64,000 bases of DNA from Actinomadura citrea (GTDB lineage: Bacteria > Actinomycetota > Actinomycetes > Streptosporangiales > Streptosporangiaceae), in NCBI RefSeq assembly GCF_013409045.1, contig NZ_JACCBT010000001.1, forward strand, positions 5,456,001 to 5,520,000. Reading direction: 5' to 3'. Position 1 is the stretch's first letter, and every line of letters starts with the position of its first letter. A program made the position numbers and the translations under genes. Positions 53,964 to 63,017 of the stretch are shown piece after piece. A model generated the notes under the pieces. It saw only the letters and a program-made list of their open reading frames with translations, searched no databases and was not told where the DNA came from.

Positions 53964-55445
53964 TCACTGGTCGACGTGCTCGGCCGCGGTCGTCGGGAGT
54001 GCGAGCATCACGAGTGCCGCCACGACGTAGAGCGCCGCAGAGATGATGAGGACGATGCTGAGCGCGTGAGCGTGGTCGGCCGGTCCCGGTGTTCCGGTTG
54101 TCGATTCGGTGACGGCGGTGAAGAAGACGGTGCCGAGGACGGCGATGCCGATGGCGCCGCCGATCTGGTTGACGGTGGAGAGCACGCCGCCCGCGGCGCC
54201 GGCGTTGCGTCCGGGGATGCCGGCGAGGACGACGTTGACGAGGATGGGGGCGGCAAGACCGAGTCCGAGGCCGCCGATGAAAAGGGCGAGGGCGAGGGGC
54301 CAGTATCCGGGATCATCGCCGTTTCTGATGATCGCCCACAGGACGAGCTGGGATGCTGCGATGGTGAGCGAGCCGGTGATCAGCAGGGCTCTCCCGGCCC
54401 TGGCGGCGAGCGCGACGCCGAGTCCTGAGGTGGTGATCGAGCCGAGCGCGTAGGGCAGGATCACCAGGCCGGTCTCCCACGCGGTGCGGCCGGTGCCGTT
54501 TTGGAGGTAGATCGACAGGGTGAGGAAGAACGATCCGATGCCGCCGAAGAAGAGCACGGACGTGCTCAGGCCGATCGCGAAGGCGCGGATTCGGAGCAGA
54601 GCCGGATCGAAGACGGGTTCGTTCCCGTGTCCGGTGAGGCGGCGCTCGTAGGCGAGGAAGATCCCCAGCACGATGATTCCGGCGGCGAGGAGTGCGTAGC
54701 TGGTCCAGGTCCATCCCCAGGTCTCGGTCTGGATGATCGGCAGGAGGAGGAGCAGGATGCCCGAGGCCGCGAGCAGCGCGCCCAGGAGGTCCAGGCGTGC
54801 GGTCGAGGTGGAGCGGGACTCCGGCAGAACCTTCGCGCCGATGACGAGCGCCAGGATCGATACGGGCACGTTGATCCAGAAGATTGTGCGCCATCCCAGG
54901 TCGAACAGGTCGCGGTCAACGAGCAGCCCGCCCAGCAGTGGGCCGGCGACCGACGCGAGTCCCTGGACCGCCCCGTAGGCGCCGAACGCCTTGGTGCGCT
55001 CGCCCGGAGCGAACGACGCCCGGATGATCCCGAACACCTGCGGGACCATGATCCCCGCAGTCAGTCCCTGCGCGGCGCGCATGCCGATGAGCATTCCCGG
55101 ATCGGTGGCCAGCGCGCAAAATGCGGAGGTGAGCATGAAGCCGGCCAGCCCGATCATGAACAGGCGTTTGCGGCCGTACTGGTCGCCGAGCCGTCCGCCG
55201 GTGATCAGGCCCGCCCCCAGGGCCAGGACGTAGGCGGCGATCGTCCACTGGAGTTGGGCGTCGCCGGCCCCCAGGTCCTGGGCTATCGCCGGGGCCGCGA
55301 CGGTGACGATCGTCGCGTCGAGAAGGTCCATGAAGGAGCCGAAGAGCACCACCAGGAGTGCCGCGCTCGCGCCGGCGCCGGAGACGAGCGCTGAGGAGAC
55401 GGCGGGTGCATGTGCGCCCTTTGGAGGGTTGTGTGGAGCGGTCAT
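53964..55445 (-). CDS. MFS exporter, DHA2 family, second copy type
   Basis: About 493 aa from an ATG at 55445 (MTAPHNPP). DHA2 layout: MDLLDATIVTVAAPAIAQDL at helix 1, motif A GGRLGDQYGRKRLFMIG, 14 helices, and the acidic loop before the C-terminal half. It faces the WYL regulator, sharing a 60-bp region with a 12-bp direct repeat. Probably a drug or metabolite exporter induced by substrate. Confidence 0.92.
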   Translation of the reverse strand: MTAPHNPPKGAHAPAVSSALVSGAGASAALLVVLFGSFMDLLDATIVTVAAPAIAQDLGAGDAQLQWTIAAYVLALGAGLITGGRLGDQYGRKRLFMIGLAGFMLTSAFCALATDPGMLIGMRAAQGLTAGIMVPQVFGIIRASFAPGERTKAFGAYGAVQGLASVAGPLLGGLLVDRDLFDLGWRTIFWINVPVSILALVIGAKVLPESRSTSTARLDLLGALLAASGILLLLLPIIQTETWGWTWTSYALLAAGIIVLGIFLAYERRLTGHGNEPVFDPALLRIRAFAIGLSTSVLFFGGIGSFFLTLSIYLQNGTGRTAWETGLVILPYALGSITTSGLGVALAARAGRALLITGSLTIAASQLVLWAIIRNGDDPGYWPLALALFIGGLGLGLAAPILVNVVLAGIPGRNAGAAGGVLSTVNQIGGAIGIAVLGTVFFTAVTESTTGTPGPADHAHALSIVLIISAALYVVAALVMLALPTTAAEHVDQ

Positions 55446-55456
55446 GCCGGCCACGA

Positions 55457-55491
55457 TGACCGCTATAGTTGCCATCGAGTGACCGCTTTAG
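55457..55491. promoter_or_regulatory. Direct repeats for the WYL regulator
   Basis: TGACCGCTATAG at 55457-55468 and TGACCGCTTTAG at 55480-55491 are 12-bp direct repeats with one mismatch, 23 bp apart, just over two helix turns, between the divergent MFS and regulator genes. Confidence 0.75.
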
Positions 55492-55504
55492 GTGGGGAGG
55501 ATCG

Positions 55505-56476
55505 GTGGCCGCCACCTCCGCGCGGGCGCTCAAGCTGCTGTCGATCTTCGGGATCGGCGCGACCCTGACCGCCGACGAGCTCGCCACCAGGCTCGGGACG
55601 TCTGTGCGGACCGTGCGACGCGACATCGACACGCTCAGAGAACTCGGGTACGAGATCGAGGCCGTGCGCGGAGCGGGCGGAGGCTACCGGCTTGGCCGCG
55701 CCACCCGGTTGCCACCGGTCGTCTTCGACGAAGACCAGGCCGTCGCGGCGGCCGTCGCGCTCCAGACCGTCCCCACGATCCTGTCCGGCATCCGCGAGAA
55801 CTCGGCCCGAGCCCTCGCCACGCTGCAGCAGGCGATGCCCGCCCGCAGCCGTATCCACGCCGAAGCATTCACCGTCTCCGCGGCGCGCAACTACTGGGAG
55901 TTCCCCGCCGCACCCATCGACGCCGAGATCATCCGCGTCATCGGTCGCGCGATCAACCGACGGCACATGGTGTGCGTGGACTACACCGGCGATGACGAAC
56001 CGACGACGCTCACGCTGGAACCGCACGACCTCGTCGTGTGGGCGGCACGGTGGTACCTCGTCGCGTTCGAACCGGACGCGAGCCGATGGCGCGTGATGCG
56101 AATCGACCGCCTCGAACCACGCATGCCGACGGGCAGGACCTTCGAACGCCGCGACGTCCCGCACGGCGACCCGGTCGCATTCGTCATGAGCACGCACGAC
56201 CGCGGCGACACCCCAGCCGAATGGCCATGCCGCGGGTCGGCGCTCGTCGCGCTACCGGCCCCCGTCGTCGCCCGGTTCGCCCCCGGCGGATCGACGGTCG
56301 AGCACGAAACCGACTCCAACTGCCGACTCACGCTGGGCGCGTGGTCATGGGCAGGATTGGCAGGACTGCTCCTGACTTTCGACGCTGACCTCACCGACAT
56401 CGAACCGGCAGAACTGAGGCAGGCGCTGCGTTCCTTGCGCACCCGCATCGACGAAGGACTCAGGCGCGCCATGTGA
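55505..56476 (+). CDS. YafY/PafBC-type WYL-domain regulator
   Basis: 323 aa from a GTG at 55505 with GGGGAGG upstream. HTH_11 domain at the N-terminus (TADELATRLGTSVRTVRRDIDTLRELGYEIEAVRGAGGGYRLG) and a WYL-type C-terminal domain: WAARWYLVAFEPDASRWRVMRIDRLE. These regulators bind DNA as dimers at direct or inverted repeats and respond to ssDNA or small ligands. Divergent MFS is the natural target. Confidence 0.92.
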   Translation: MAATSARALKLLSIFGIGATLTADELATRLGTSVRTVRRDIDTLRELGYEIEAVRGAGGGYRLGRATRLPPVVFDEDQAVAAAVALQTVPTILSGIRENSARALATLQQAMPARSRIHAEAFTVSAARNYWEFPAAPIDAEIIRVIGRAINRRHMVCVDYTGDDEPTTLTLEPHDLVVWAARWYLVAFEPDASRWRVMRIDRLEPRMPTGRTFERRDVPHGDPVAFVMSTHDRGDTPAEWPCRGSALVALPAPVVARFAPGGSTVEHETDSNCRLTLGAWSWAGLAGLLLTFDADLTDIEPAELRQALRSLRTRIDEGLRRAM

Positions 56477-56781
56477 GTTCACTGGGATGTGTCGAACATC
56501 GCCCTCCCTCGCTCGTGATCGAGGTTCCCCCGTAGCACGGACGACAGGGATGAGATGGGTCAGGTCGTGATCAAGGCGCGGTGTTCGGAGCCGGCCGGGT
56601 GAAGCGATCCGGCGGACGGGTGGACGCCGGATGTGCGGGGACTGACCGAGAGACCATGCGCTGGAGGACACCCTTGAACGCTTTCTAGATCGCCTTCGAG
56701 GGCCGCCTCACCCCAGCCACCCCCTGACCCACTAGCAACCAAGATCAGCCGTTGGATCGACACACCCCATTCAAGGCCCTT
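56477..56781. other. Intergenic, nothing recognised
   Basis: About 300 bp between the convergent WYL and TetR genes. No coding frame or strong hairpin was found by eye. Confidence 0.5.
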
Positions 56782-57354
56782 TCAGGGGCGTGGGCCGGTG
56801 CCGTGCAGCAGGGTGTCGATGATGCGGGCGGCGAGGGTGTCGGGGTCGGCGTTGTCCGGGCCATGCAGGGATTCCCCGATGAGGGCGTAGTAGACGCGGC
56901 GCACCCAGTCGAGGTCGGCCGCTTGGTCGATGAGCTTGTCGTCTTGGGCCCGCTTCAGCACGGTGGTGCAGCGGCGGGCGATGTCCTGCTGGATGGCGGC
57001 GGCCTCGCTGCCCGGGTCTGCGGGCAGTTCCAAGGCGAACGCCCAGGCGCTCTTGACCTGGAGGACGTTGGCTGTGATCCGGTGCATCGCCACCAGCGGC
57101 GGGGCGGTGTCCGGCCTGCCGTCGGCCACCGCCTGAGCGAGTTGGCGGGCTGCGGACGAGGCCAGTGCCTCGATCAGCGCCTGGCGATTGGCGAACCGCC
57201 GGTGGACCGTCGTCCGGGCCACTCCCGCGGCCGCGGCGATCTGCTCCATGGACGCGCCGGGCTCCTTGGCGAGCACCTGCTCGGCCGCCTCCAGGATCGC
57301 GCGCACACTCCGCTCCGCGTCCGCCCGCAACGATCGGGCCGCTGTCTCCTCCAT
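56782..57354 (-). CDS. TetR-family regulator
   Basis: 190 aa from an ATG at 57354 with GGGAGG upstream; ATGs at 57390 and 57366 are possible. HTH: SMEQIAAAAGVARTTVHRRFANRQALIEAL. Normal C-terminal domain. It is divergent from the truncated SDR and an 11-bp-arm inverted repeat lies between them. Confidence 0.9.
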   Translation of the reverse strand: MEETAARSLRADAERSVRAILEAAEQVLAKEPGASMEQIAAAAGVARTTVHRRFANRQALIEALASSAARQLAQAVADGRPDTAPPLVAMHRITANVLQVKSAWAFALELPADPGSEAAAIQQDIARRCTTVLKRAQDDKLIDQAADLDWVRRVYYALIGESLHGPDNADPDTLAARIIDTLLHGTGPRP

Positions 57355-57415
57355 CGCGCCTCCCATTAGGCCGCTTACCCACAAACACAATACATCCTGG
57401 CCACAGGGTTGCCGA

Positions 57416-57441
57416 TACCTGCAACATAACTGTTGCAGGTA
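57416..57441. promoter_or_regulatory. TetR operator overlapping the SDR promoter
   Basis: TACCTGCAACA TAAC TGTTGCAGGTA: perfect 11-bp arms with a 4-nt spacer. The right arm contains TTGCAG, a -35 element 16 bp before TACTCT at 57455-57460, so the operator directly blocks the SDR gene. Confidence 0.85.
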
Positions 57442-57495
57442 ATCGGGTTTCTGTTACTCTTCCGTCCGAGTTACCCACGACTGAAGGAGCACCAC

Positions 57496-57924
57496 GTGCG
57501 CAGCACTGCCCTGATCACGGGAGCGTCGTCCGGCCTCGGCGCGGAGTTCGCCACCCAGCTCGCCGCCCGCGGACACGAGGTGATCCTGGTGGCCCGGTCG
57601 GGCGACCGGCTTGCCGCCCTCGCCAAGCGCCTGGTCGACGAGCACGGCGTCCGCGCCCATGTGCTGGTCCAAGACCTCGCCGAGCCGGACGCGGCCCGCC
57701 GCATCGCCCACCAGCTGACCGCCCGCGGTCTGAGCGTCGATCTGCTGGTCAACAACGCCGGCTTTGGCACCTGCGGCCGTCCAGGCAAGCGTCCCGCCGG
57801 CCGTCCGAGGACGGGGCACCGGGTCGCCTCGGCGGCCCGGTTGCGGTCACCGGTGCCCCCGCTCACCGGTCCCGCCCTCGGCTGGGGGCGACGTGCGGCC
57901 AGTGGAGGGGTCGGTGGGGTTTGA
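57496..57924 (+). pseudogene. Short-chain dehydrogenase, truncated after about 95 residues
   Basis: From GTG 57496 (AAGGAGC upstream): VRSTALITGASSGLGAEFATQL, VILVARSGDRL, DLAEPDAARRI, and LLVNNAGFGT. After NNAGFGTCGRPGKR the frame turns into Arg/Pro noise; the SYK catalytic region and C-terminus are absent. The intact regulator and operator now drive a dead gene, which dates the loss as recent. Confidence 0.75.
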
Positions 57925-58056
57925 GCGTTGATGACGTCGGAGGAAGGACGCCTCGCCCAGGGCGTGGAGCTCGGCGAGGAGGGCGATCAATTCGTCAGCG
58001 GGGACGGCGAGCTGCTCGGCGGTGCCTAGCAACGCCGCTCAGAAGCCCGTGAGCCG

Positions 58057-58842
58057 CTAGGGCGTGGCCGGTAGATCTTGGTGTTCGGCTGACGTCGATC
58101 TTTGGGTGTGGGTCGACTTCCTGGCGAGCCACGCCTCCAGGCCGTCCAGAAGGCGCTCCAGCCCGAAGTCGAACCCGTCTTCCTGGCCTTTCTCGAGATG
58201 CACGTCCTTGTTCTCCAGCCACCACGCGCTGAGGTTCGGATGGTCGGCGGCGATGCGCTGGATGTAGGGCTCCATCTTGTCGACGATGTCGTTGGCGTTC
58301 TGCCCGGTCTGGGCGGTCATCGTCCGCGTGGCCGCCTCGGTCACGGCCGTGCCGATGGCGTGCGACGTCAGCAGCGAGCTGGCCCAGGAGATCTCCTGAC
58401 CCGTGAACCCGGCCGCCGTCAGCAACCCGATCGCCCTGTCGCCCACCCTCATCGCGTTGGGGCCGATGTTGGGCTTGACGCCGAAGATGCCGATCGCCCA
58501 CGGGTGGCGGAGGATCATCGACCGCATCCCGCGGGCGTAGTCGCCGGCCGCGACGCGCCAGCCGACCTCGGCGGCGTCGGGGCCCACGACCTCGCCCATG
58601 ATCTCGTCGATGGCGAGCTCGAGCAGCTCGTCCTTGTTCGCGACGTAGAAGTACAGGGACGTCGCGCCGGCACCGATCGTCGCACCGAGCCTGCGCATGC
58701 TCAGACCGTCCAGGCCCTCGGCGTCGAGCAGCTCGACCGCCGCGGTCACGATCTCCTCGCGGCTCAGCTGCGGCCTGCCCCGCCGGGCCCTGACCGGACG
58801 CATCCAGACAGAGTCGGTGATCGGGTCGGTGTCGCGGGGCAT
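58057..58842 (-). CDS. TetR-family regulator of the third MFS exporter
   Basis: 261 aa from ATG 58842 (MPRDTDPIT). HTH (LSREEIVTAAVELLDAEGLDGLSMRRLGATIGAGATSLYFYVANKDELL) and a long TetR_C-type ligand domain with EIMGEVVGPDA. The length is typical of the TetR class proper, which binds tetracycline-like multi-ring compounds. Divergent from the MFS gene with an inverted repeat between. Confidence 0.92.
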   Translation of the reverse strand: MPRDTDPITDSVWMRPVRARRGRPQLSREEIVTAAVELLDAEGLDGLSMRRLGATIGAGATSLYFYVANKDELLELAIDEIMGEVVGPDAAEVGWRVAAGDYARGMRSMILRHPWAIGIFGVKPNIGPNAMRVGDRAIGLLTAAGFTGQEISWASSLLTSHAIGTAVTEAATRTMTAQTGQNANDIVDKMEPYIQRIAADHPNLSAWWLENKDVHLEKGQEDGFDFGLERLLDGLEAWLARKSTHTQRSTSAEHQDLPATP

Positions 58843-58892
58843 GCGCAGTCCTTCGGGGCGGCGGAGTCGTCGAGCTCCAGCGTACCGGCTTG

Positions 58893-58924
58893 CGCACACT
58901 GTTCGAATATTAGTACAGTGTGCG
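58893..58924. promoter_or_regulatory. TetR operator for the MFS exporter
   Basis: CGCACACTGT at 58893-58902 and ACAGTGTGCG at 58915-58924 are perfect 10-bp arms 12 nt apart; a further partial copy GCACTGTAC follows at 58934-58942. TTGCGC (58890-58895) and TACAGT (58914-58919), 18 bp apart, could be the exporter promoter, so the operator covers it. Confidence 0.8.
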
Positions 58925-58954
58925 AAAAATCGTGCACTGTACCAACGGAGAGCC

Positions 58955-60478
58955 ATGTCGTCCCCGCATCCCCGCCGGTGGTGGATCCTCGGCGTCCTCT
59001 GCCTGAGCCTCCTCGTCGTCGTCGTCGACAACACCGTCCTCAACGTCGCGATCCCGTCGCTGATCCGCGACCTGCACGCGAGCAACTCCGACATCCAGTG
59101 GATCCTCGACGCCTACATCGTGGTCTTCGCGGGCCTGCTGCTGACGGCTGGCGCGCTGTCGGACCGGTTCGGCCGCCGGCGCGGCCTGATCATCGGGCTG
59201 GTGTTGTTCGGCGGCGCCTCGGTGCCCGCCGCCTTCGCCGACTCGCCCGGCCAGCTCATCGCCGCCCGCGCGCTGATGGGGGTGGGCGGCGCGTTCCTCA
59301 TGCCGGGAACACTGTCGATCCTCACCAACGTCTTCGACGAGGAGGAGCGCAAGAAGGCGATCGCCATCTGGAGCTCGGTCCTCATGCTCGGGGCGCTCGG
59401 CGGCCCCGTCGTCGGCGGCCTGCTGCTGGAGCACTTCTGGTGGGGATCGGTGTTCCTGATCAACATCCCGATCGCCGCTCTCGCCGTCATCGCGACCGTG
59501 CTGATCATCCCCGAGTCGCGCGGCCCGGCCGGCCGGCCCGACCTCGTCGGCGCCGTCCTGTCGACCGTCGGCATGACGGCCCTGGTCTGGAGCGTCATCT
59601 TCATCCCGCGGGACGGCTGGTCCGCTCCGCAGGTGCACATCGGGTTCGCGGTCTCGGTCCTGGCGCTGGTGGGCTTCGCCCTCTGGGAGCGGCGCGTCAG
59701 CGAGCCCATGCTGCCGGTGAAGCTGTTCCGCGACCGCAACTTCAGCGGCGCAAGTCTGTCGATCGTGCTGCTGTCGTTCTCCTCCGGCGGCCTGATGCTG
59801 GCGCTCACCCAGTACCTGCAGTTCGTGCTCGGATACAGCCCGATGAAGACGGGCCTCGCGTTCATCCCGCTGCTCGTCGCCGTGATGGCCTTCAACGGCA
59901 TCGGGGTGGTGGTGGACAAGAAGCTCGGCGCCCGCGTCGCCCTCGCCGCCGGCCTCGTGCTCCTGGCCGGAGGGTTCGGCCTGCTCGCGATGATGTCGCC
60001 GGGTGACGGCTATCCCCGCCTCGTCATCGCGCTTGTCGTGATGGGCATGGGCAGCGGGACCGCCGGCCCCGCCGCGTACGGCACGCTGCTGGGCGCCCTC
60101 CCGCCCGAGCGGGCCGGCGTTGGCTCCGCCGTCAACGACACCGTCCAGCAGGTCGGCCAGGCGCTCAGCGTGGCCATCCTCGGCAGCGTCCTCACCGCCG
60201 CCTACACCGACGCGATGCCCGAGAACGTCACGGGCCCGGCCCGCGACTCCATCGGCAACGCGCTGGCCATCGCCGCCGCCCGGGGGGACGTCGCCCTGGC
60301 CGGCGCCGCGAAGAGCGCCTTCGTCGACGCGATGTCGTTCACCGCGATCGCCGGAGTGTTCGGCGGCCTGGCCGCCGCGGTCCTGGCCTTCGTGGTGCTG
60401 CGCCCGCCCTCGCACGATGCGGAGGCCGCGCTGTCCGAAGCCGTCCCCGACGTGGACAATCAGCCCACCGCCCACTGA
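58955..60478 (+). CDS. MFS exporter, DHA2 family, third copy type
   Basis: 507 aa from ATG 58955 (AACGGAGAG upstream). Helix 1 VVVVDNTVLNVAIPSL, motif A GALSDRFGRRRGLI, and FNGIGVVVDKKLG; 14 helices. It looks like the actinomycete drug exporters of DHA2 (EmrB/QacA). The TetR gene facing it and the operator cover suggest induction by the drug exported. Confidence 0.93.
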   Translation: MSSPHPRRWWILGVLCLSLLVVVVDNTVLNVAIPSLIRDLHASNSDIQWILDAYIVVFAGLLLTAGALSDRFGRRRGLIIGLVLFGGASVPAAFADSPGQLIAARALMGVGGAFLMPGTLSILTNVFDEEERKKAIAIWSSVLMLGALGGPVVGGLLLEHFWWGSVFLINIPIAALAVIATVLIIPESRGPAGRPDLVGAVLSTVGMTALVWSVIFIPRDGWSAPQVHIGFAVSVLALVGFALWERRVSEPMLPVKLFRDRNFSGASLSIVLLSFSSGGLMLALTQYLQFVLGYSPMKTGLAFIPLLVAVMAFNGIGVVVDKKLGARVALAAGLVLLAGGFGLLAMMSPGDGYPRLVIALVVMGMGSGTAGPAAYGTLLGALPPERAGVGSAVNDTVQQVGQALSVAILGSVLTAAYTDAMPENVTGPARDSIGNALAIAAARGDVALAGAAKSAFVDAMSFTAIAGVFGGLAAAVLAFVVLRPPSHDAEAALSEAVPDVDNQPTAH

Positions 60479-60513
60479 ACAAGGCCGCCGGAGCGGTGTC
60501 TCGTCGGCCCAGG

Positions 60514-60546
60514 CCAGGGCGTCCCGCACGCGGCGGGACGCCCTGG
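60514..60546 (+). terminator. Strong terminator behind the MFS gene
   Basis: Perfect 14-bp stem CCAGGGCGTCCCGC / GCGGGACGCCCTGG with 5-nt loop, 35 bp beyond the MFS stop. Confidence 0.85.
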
Positions 60547-60550
60547 TCCG

Positions 60551-60802
60551 ATGGGTTCGGACGTCACCGTTGCGGTTGAGACCGAGCCCCAGCCTCCGCA
60601 CGTGCTCCTGCTGCGCGGGCGGGTCTCGATCACCGAAGTCGACGGCATGGTGCCCGAGCAGGCGCAAGCGGCGCGCCGCTTCCTAGGAGAGAAGGCGGCG
60701 CCGGTTACCTCGCCCAGGCCGAGCACCAGGATGGCCCGTATCTCGCTGCGTCCCACGTGGGTGGGCGTCCTGGACTTCCAGACGCGGCTTCCGGGCGTCA
60801 TG
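60551..60802 (+). pseudogene. C-terminal fragment of a pyridoxamine-5'-phosphate-oxidase-like protein
   Basis: HVLLLRGRVSITEVDGMVPEQ, AARRFLGEKAA, then QMARISLRPTWVGVLDF across one frame change match the C-terminal half of PPOX/F420-dependent split-barrel proteins (family pattern PEYAAAARRYFGxE and MxRIxVxPxWVGVLDFETR). The first half is missing. Confidence 0.7.
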
Positions 60803-60805
60803 AGG

Positions 60806-61270
60806 GGAGGACGGTGTCTCGATCGTCGTCGTCACCTACCGCAGCGCCCGCCACGTCGAGGACTGCGTCGCCTCTCAGGCGCGCCGTGCCCGGCCGCATT
60901 GTCGACAACGACTCGGGCGACGAGACCGTGACGCTGGCGGGGTCGCGGCCCCCGACGCGCGGGTGGTCGAGACCCGGACGCAACGCAGGCTTCGCCCACG
61001 GCTGCCACGCGGGCGCGGCGCGGGCCCGGCCCCCCGGCTCGTGTTCGTCAACCCGGACGCGGTGCCCACGCCCGGCAGGCATCAAGGCGTTGCTCGACTG
61101 CGCGGGTCGATCCGCGGGCCGGGATCGTCGGGGGACGCTGCGTTGCGCCCGACGGTTCGGCCGCCCCGCGGTCGTGGTGGGGACGGCGGGGGCTGCGTCA
61201 ACGTTCTGCTTCGCCTTCCTGCGTGCGCTTTTGGCGAGGTCGTCGCCTGCGCATCCTGAAGTAGGGTCAT
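60806..61270 (+). pseudogene. Family 2 glycosyltransferase broken by frameshifts
   Basis: VSIVVVTYRSARHVEDCVAS at 60813-60870, IVDNDSGDETVTLAG, GRNAGFAHGCHAGAARA and LVFVNPDAVPTPG follow in the usual order of a rhamnosyltransferase-type GT2 (nucleotide site VVVDNDSxD, GxNxGFAxG, xNPDxxP) but in three frames. Ends near 61200. No intact gene in 60551-61344. Confidence 0.75.
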
Positions 61271-61344
61271 AGAAGCCGGGGAACTGCGACATCCAGCCCT
61301 GAGGCTGACTCGCCCCACCGGCTTTTCCCCCGAGAGGGGATGTC

Positions 61345-62553
61345 TTGCCGATCTCGAATGAACCTCGGCGTTCCGGCGCCGTCGCGACACAGAACGACCC
61401 GAAGCCCGGCCGGAGCCTCGGCGTCCTGGCGCACACGGCCAAGGAGAACGAGCACCGGCAGCCGATACATCCGCTGCACCTCCGGCGGATCGACCCCGGC
61501 CTGCGGTCGCGCATCTACCTCGAACGCGGCTACGGCGAACCCTTCGGCATCTCGGACGAGGAACTCGCCCCCCAGGTCGCCGGGCTGCTCCCCCGCGACC
61601 GGCTCATCGCCCGCTGCGACGTCGTCCTGCTGCTCAAACCACTGGCCAACGACCTCAAGGAACTGCGCCCCGGCCAGATCCTGTGGGGCTGGCCGCACTG
61701 CGTCCAGGACCGGGAACTCACCCAGACCGCCATCGACGGGCGGCTCACCCTGATCGCATTCGAGGCGATGAACCACTGGACGGCCGAGGGCGGGTTCAAC
61801 CTCCACGTGTTCCACAAGAACAACGAACTCGCCGGCTACTGCTCGGTCCTGCACGCCCTCGCCCTCACCGGCTCCACCGGCGCCTACGGCCGGCGACGCC
61901 GCGCCGCCGTCATCAGCTTCGGGGCGACCGCCCGGGGCGCGGTCACCGCCCTCAACGCCCACGGCGTCCTCGACGTCCACGTCCTGACCCACCGGGGCGT
62001 CAGCGCCGTCGGCTCGCCCATCCACTCGGCACAGATCGTCCATTTCGATCGCGACCCCGAGGCCCCCGCCCGCACCCGCGCCCTCACCGACGACGGCCCG
62101 ATCGCGACGGCCGCCTTCCTCGCCCGGCACGACATCGTCGTCAACTGCGTCCTGCAGGACACCGGCGCCCCGCTGATGTTCGCCACCAACGACGACCTGC
62201 CGCTCTTCTCCCCCGGCACCCTCGTCGTCGACGTCTCATGTGACGAGAGCATGGGCTTCGAATGGGCCCGGCCGACCACCTTCACCGACCCCATGTTCAC
62301 CATCGGTCACAACATCCACCACTACGGCGTCGACCACAGCCCCTCCTACCTGTGGGACGCCGCGACCTGGGAGATCAGCCAGGCCCTGATCCCGCACCTG
62401 GCGACGGTCCTCACCGGCCCCGACGCCTGGGACGCCGACAAGACCATCCGGCAGGCCATCGAGATCCGCGACGGCGTCGTCCAGAACCCCGCCATCCTGT
62501 CGTTCCAGCACCGCTCCCCCGACTACCCGCACACAACCGGCCGACCAGCCTGA
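61345..62553 (+). CDS. N5-(carboxyethyl)ornithine synthase-like / alanine-dehydrogenase-family enzyme
   Basis: 402 aa from a TTG at 61345 with GAGAGGGGA five bases earlier. The N-terminus (SLGVLAHTAKENEHRQPIHPLHL, then YGEPFGISDEELA) and the Rossmann part (AAVISFGATARGAVTALNAHGV, HDIVVNCVLQDTGAPLMF) match the CEOS/alanine dehydrogenase family, which joins a 2-oxo acid to an amino acid or deaminates alanine. FEAMNHWTAEGGFNLHVFHKN is characteristic of CEOS. In Lactococcus it forms N5-(carboxyethyl)ornithine from ornithine and pyruvate. Single gene; substrates inferred. Confidence 0.85.
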   Translation: MPISNEPRRSGAVATQNDPKPGRSLGVLAHTAKENEHRQPIHPLHLRRIDPGLRSRIYLERGYGEPFGISDEELAPQVAGLLPRDRLIARCDVVLLLKPLANDLKELRPGQILWGWPHCVQDRELTQTAIDGRLTLIAFEAMNHWTAEGGFNLHVFHKNNELAGYCSVLHALALTGSTGAYGRRRRAAVISFGATARGAVTALNAHGVLDVHVLTHRGVSAVGSPIHSAQIVHFDRDPEAPARTRALTDDGPIATAAFLARHDIVVNCVLQDTGAPLMFATNDDLPLFSPGTLVVDVSCDESMGFEWARPTTFTDPMFTIGHNIHHYGVDHSPSYLWDAATWEISQALIPHLATVLTGPDAWDADKTIRQAIEIRDGVVQNPAILSFQHRSPDYPHTTGRPA

Positions 62554-63017
62554 AGACGTTCCGGCGGCGGCCCTGCCGCGTTCAGGCAGCCGATCTGGAC
62601 GCCCGCATCGCCCGGGATGGCTCTCAGCCTTCCCGGGTGTGTCGGAGTGATCGGTGGCCGTTCGGTGCCGCGGGTCGCCCTGCTCACCAACTGGGCTCGG
62701 CCTCACGCCGGTTCCGACGGCTTCCACGGTGCGGTCGTGCTCCGGGCCGAATTGCCTGCGCCGCCTGGCGCGCCGCCGCATCGTCCACGCTGCCTGCCCT
62801 TCCGAAACACCCCAGACCAACTGTTCAGATTAGGGACGGCGGGAACGGCTGCGGAAGACCCGTGGCGGAATCTGGTCGCTGTGGCGTGAAGCGAGCAGCC
62901 CCGGATCAACGCGGCCGCGTCGAGTTCAAGGTTGTCCCACCCGATGGATATGGCCGAACCCATAGGGTGGCGGTAAGGGGTGTGGCCACACCCCTTACAG
63001 CGAGAGGCACCGGCCCC
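62554..63017. other. Intergenic carrying a perfect palindrome
   Basis: About 460 bp without a recognisable gene. Near its right end lies the 26-bp perfect palindrome listed separately, 20 bp before the small ORF at 63018. Confidence 0.5.
62973..62998. promoter_or_regulatory. 26-bp perfect palindrome
   Basis: GTAAGGGGTGTGG joined without spacer to its exact reverse complement CCACACCCCTTAC, ending 19 bp before the ATG of the 99-aa gene. Either an operator or an mRNA hairpin that would cover the ribosome site. Confidence 0.75.

Noticed and set aside
58910..60667. A 585-codon leftward open frame
   Set aside because: Antisense to the MFS gene, composed of Gly/Asp/Arg/His/Gln without hydrophobic core.
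60551..60931. A new small gene behind the third MFS exporter
   Set aside because: The sequence is the C-terminal part of a PPOX-like protein with a frame break, so a remnant and not a new gene.
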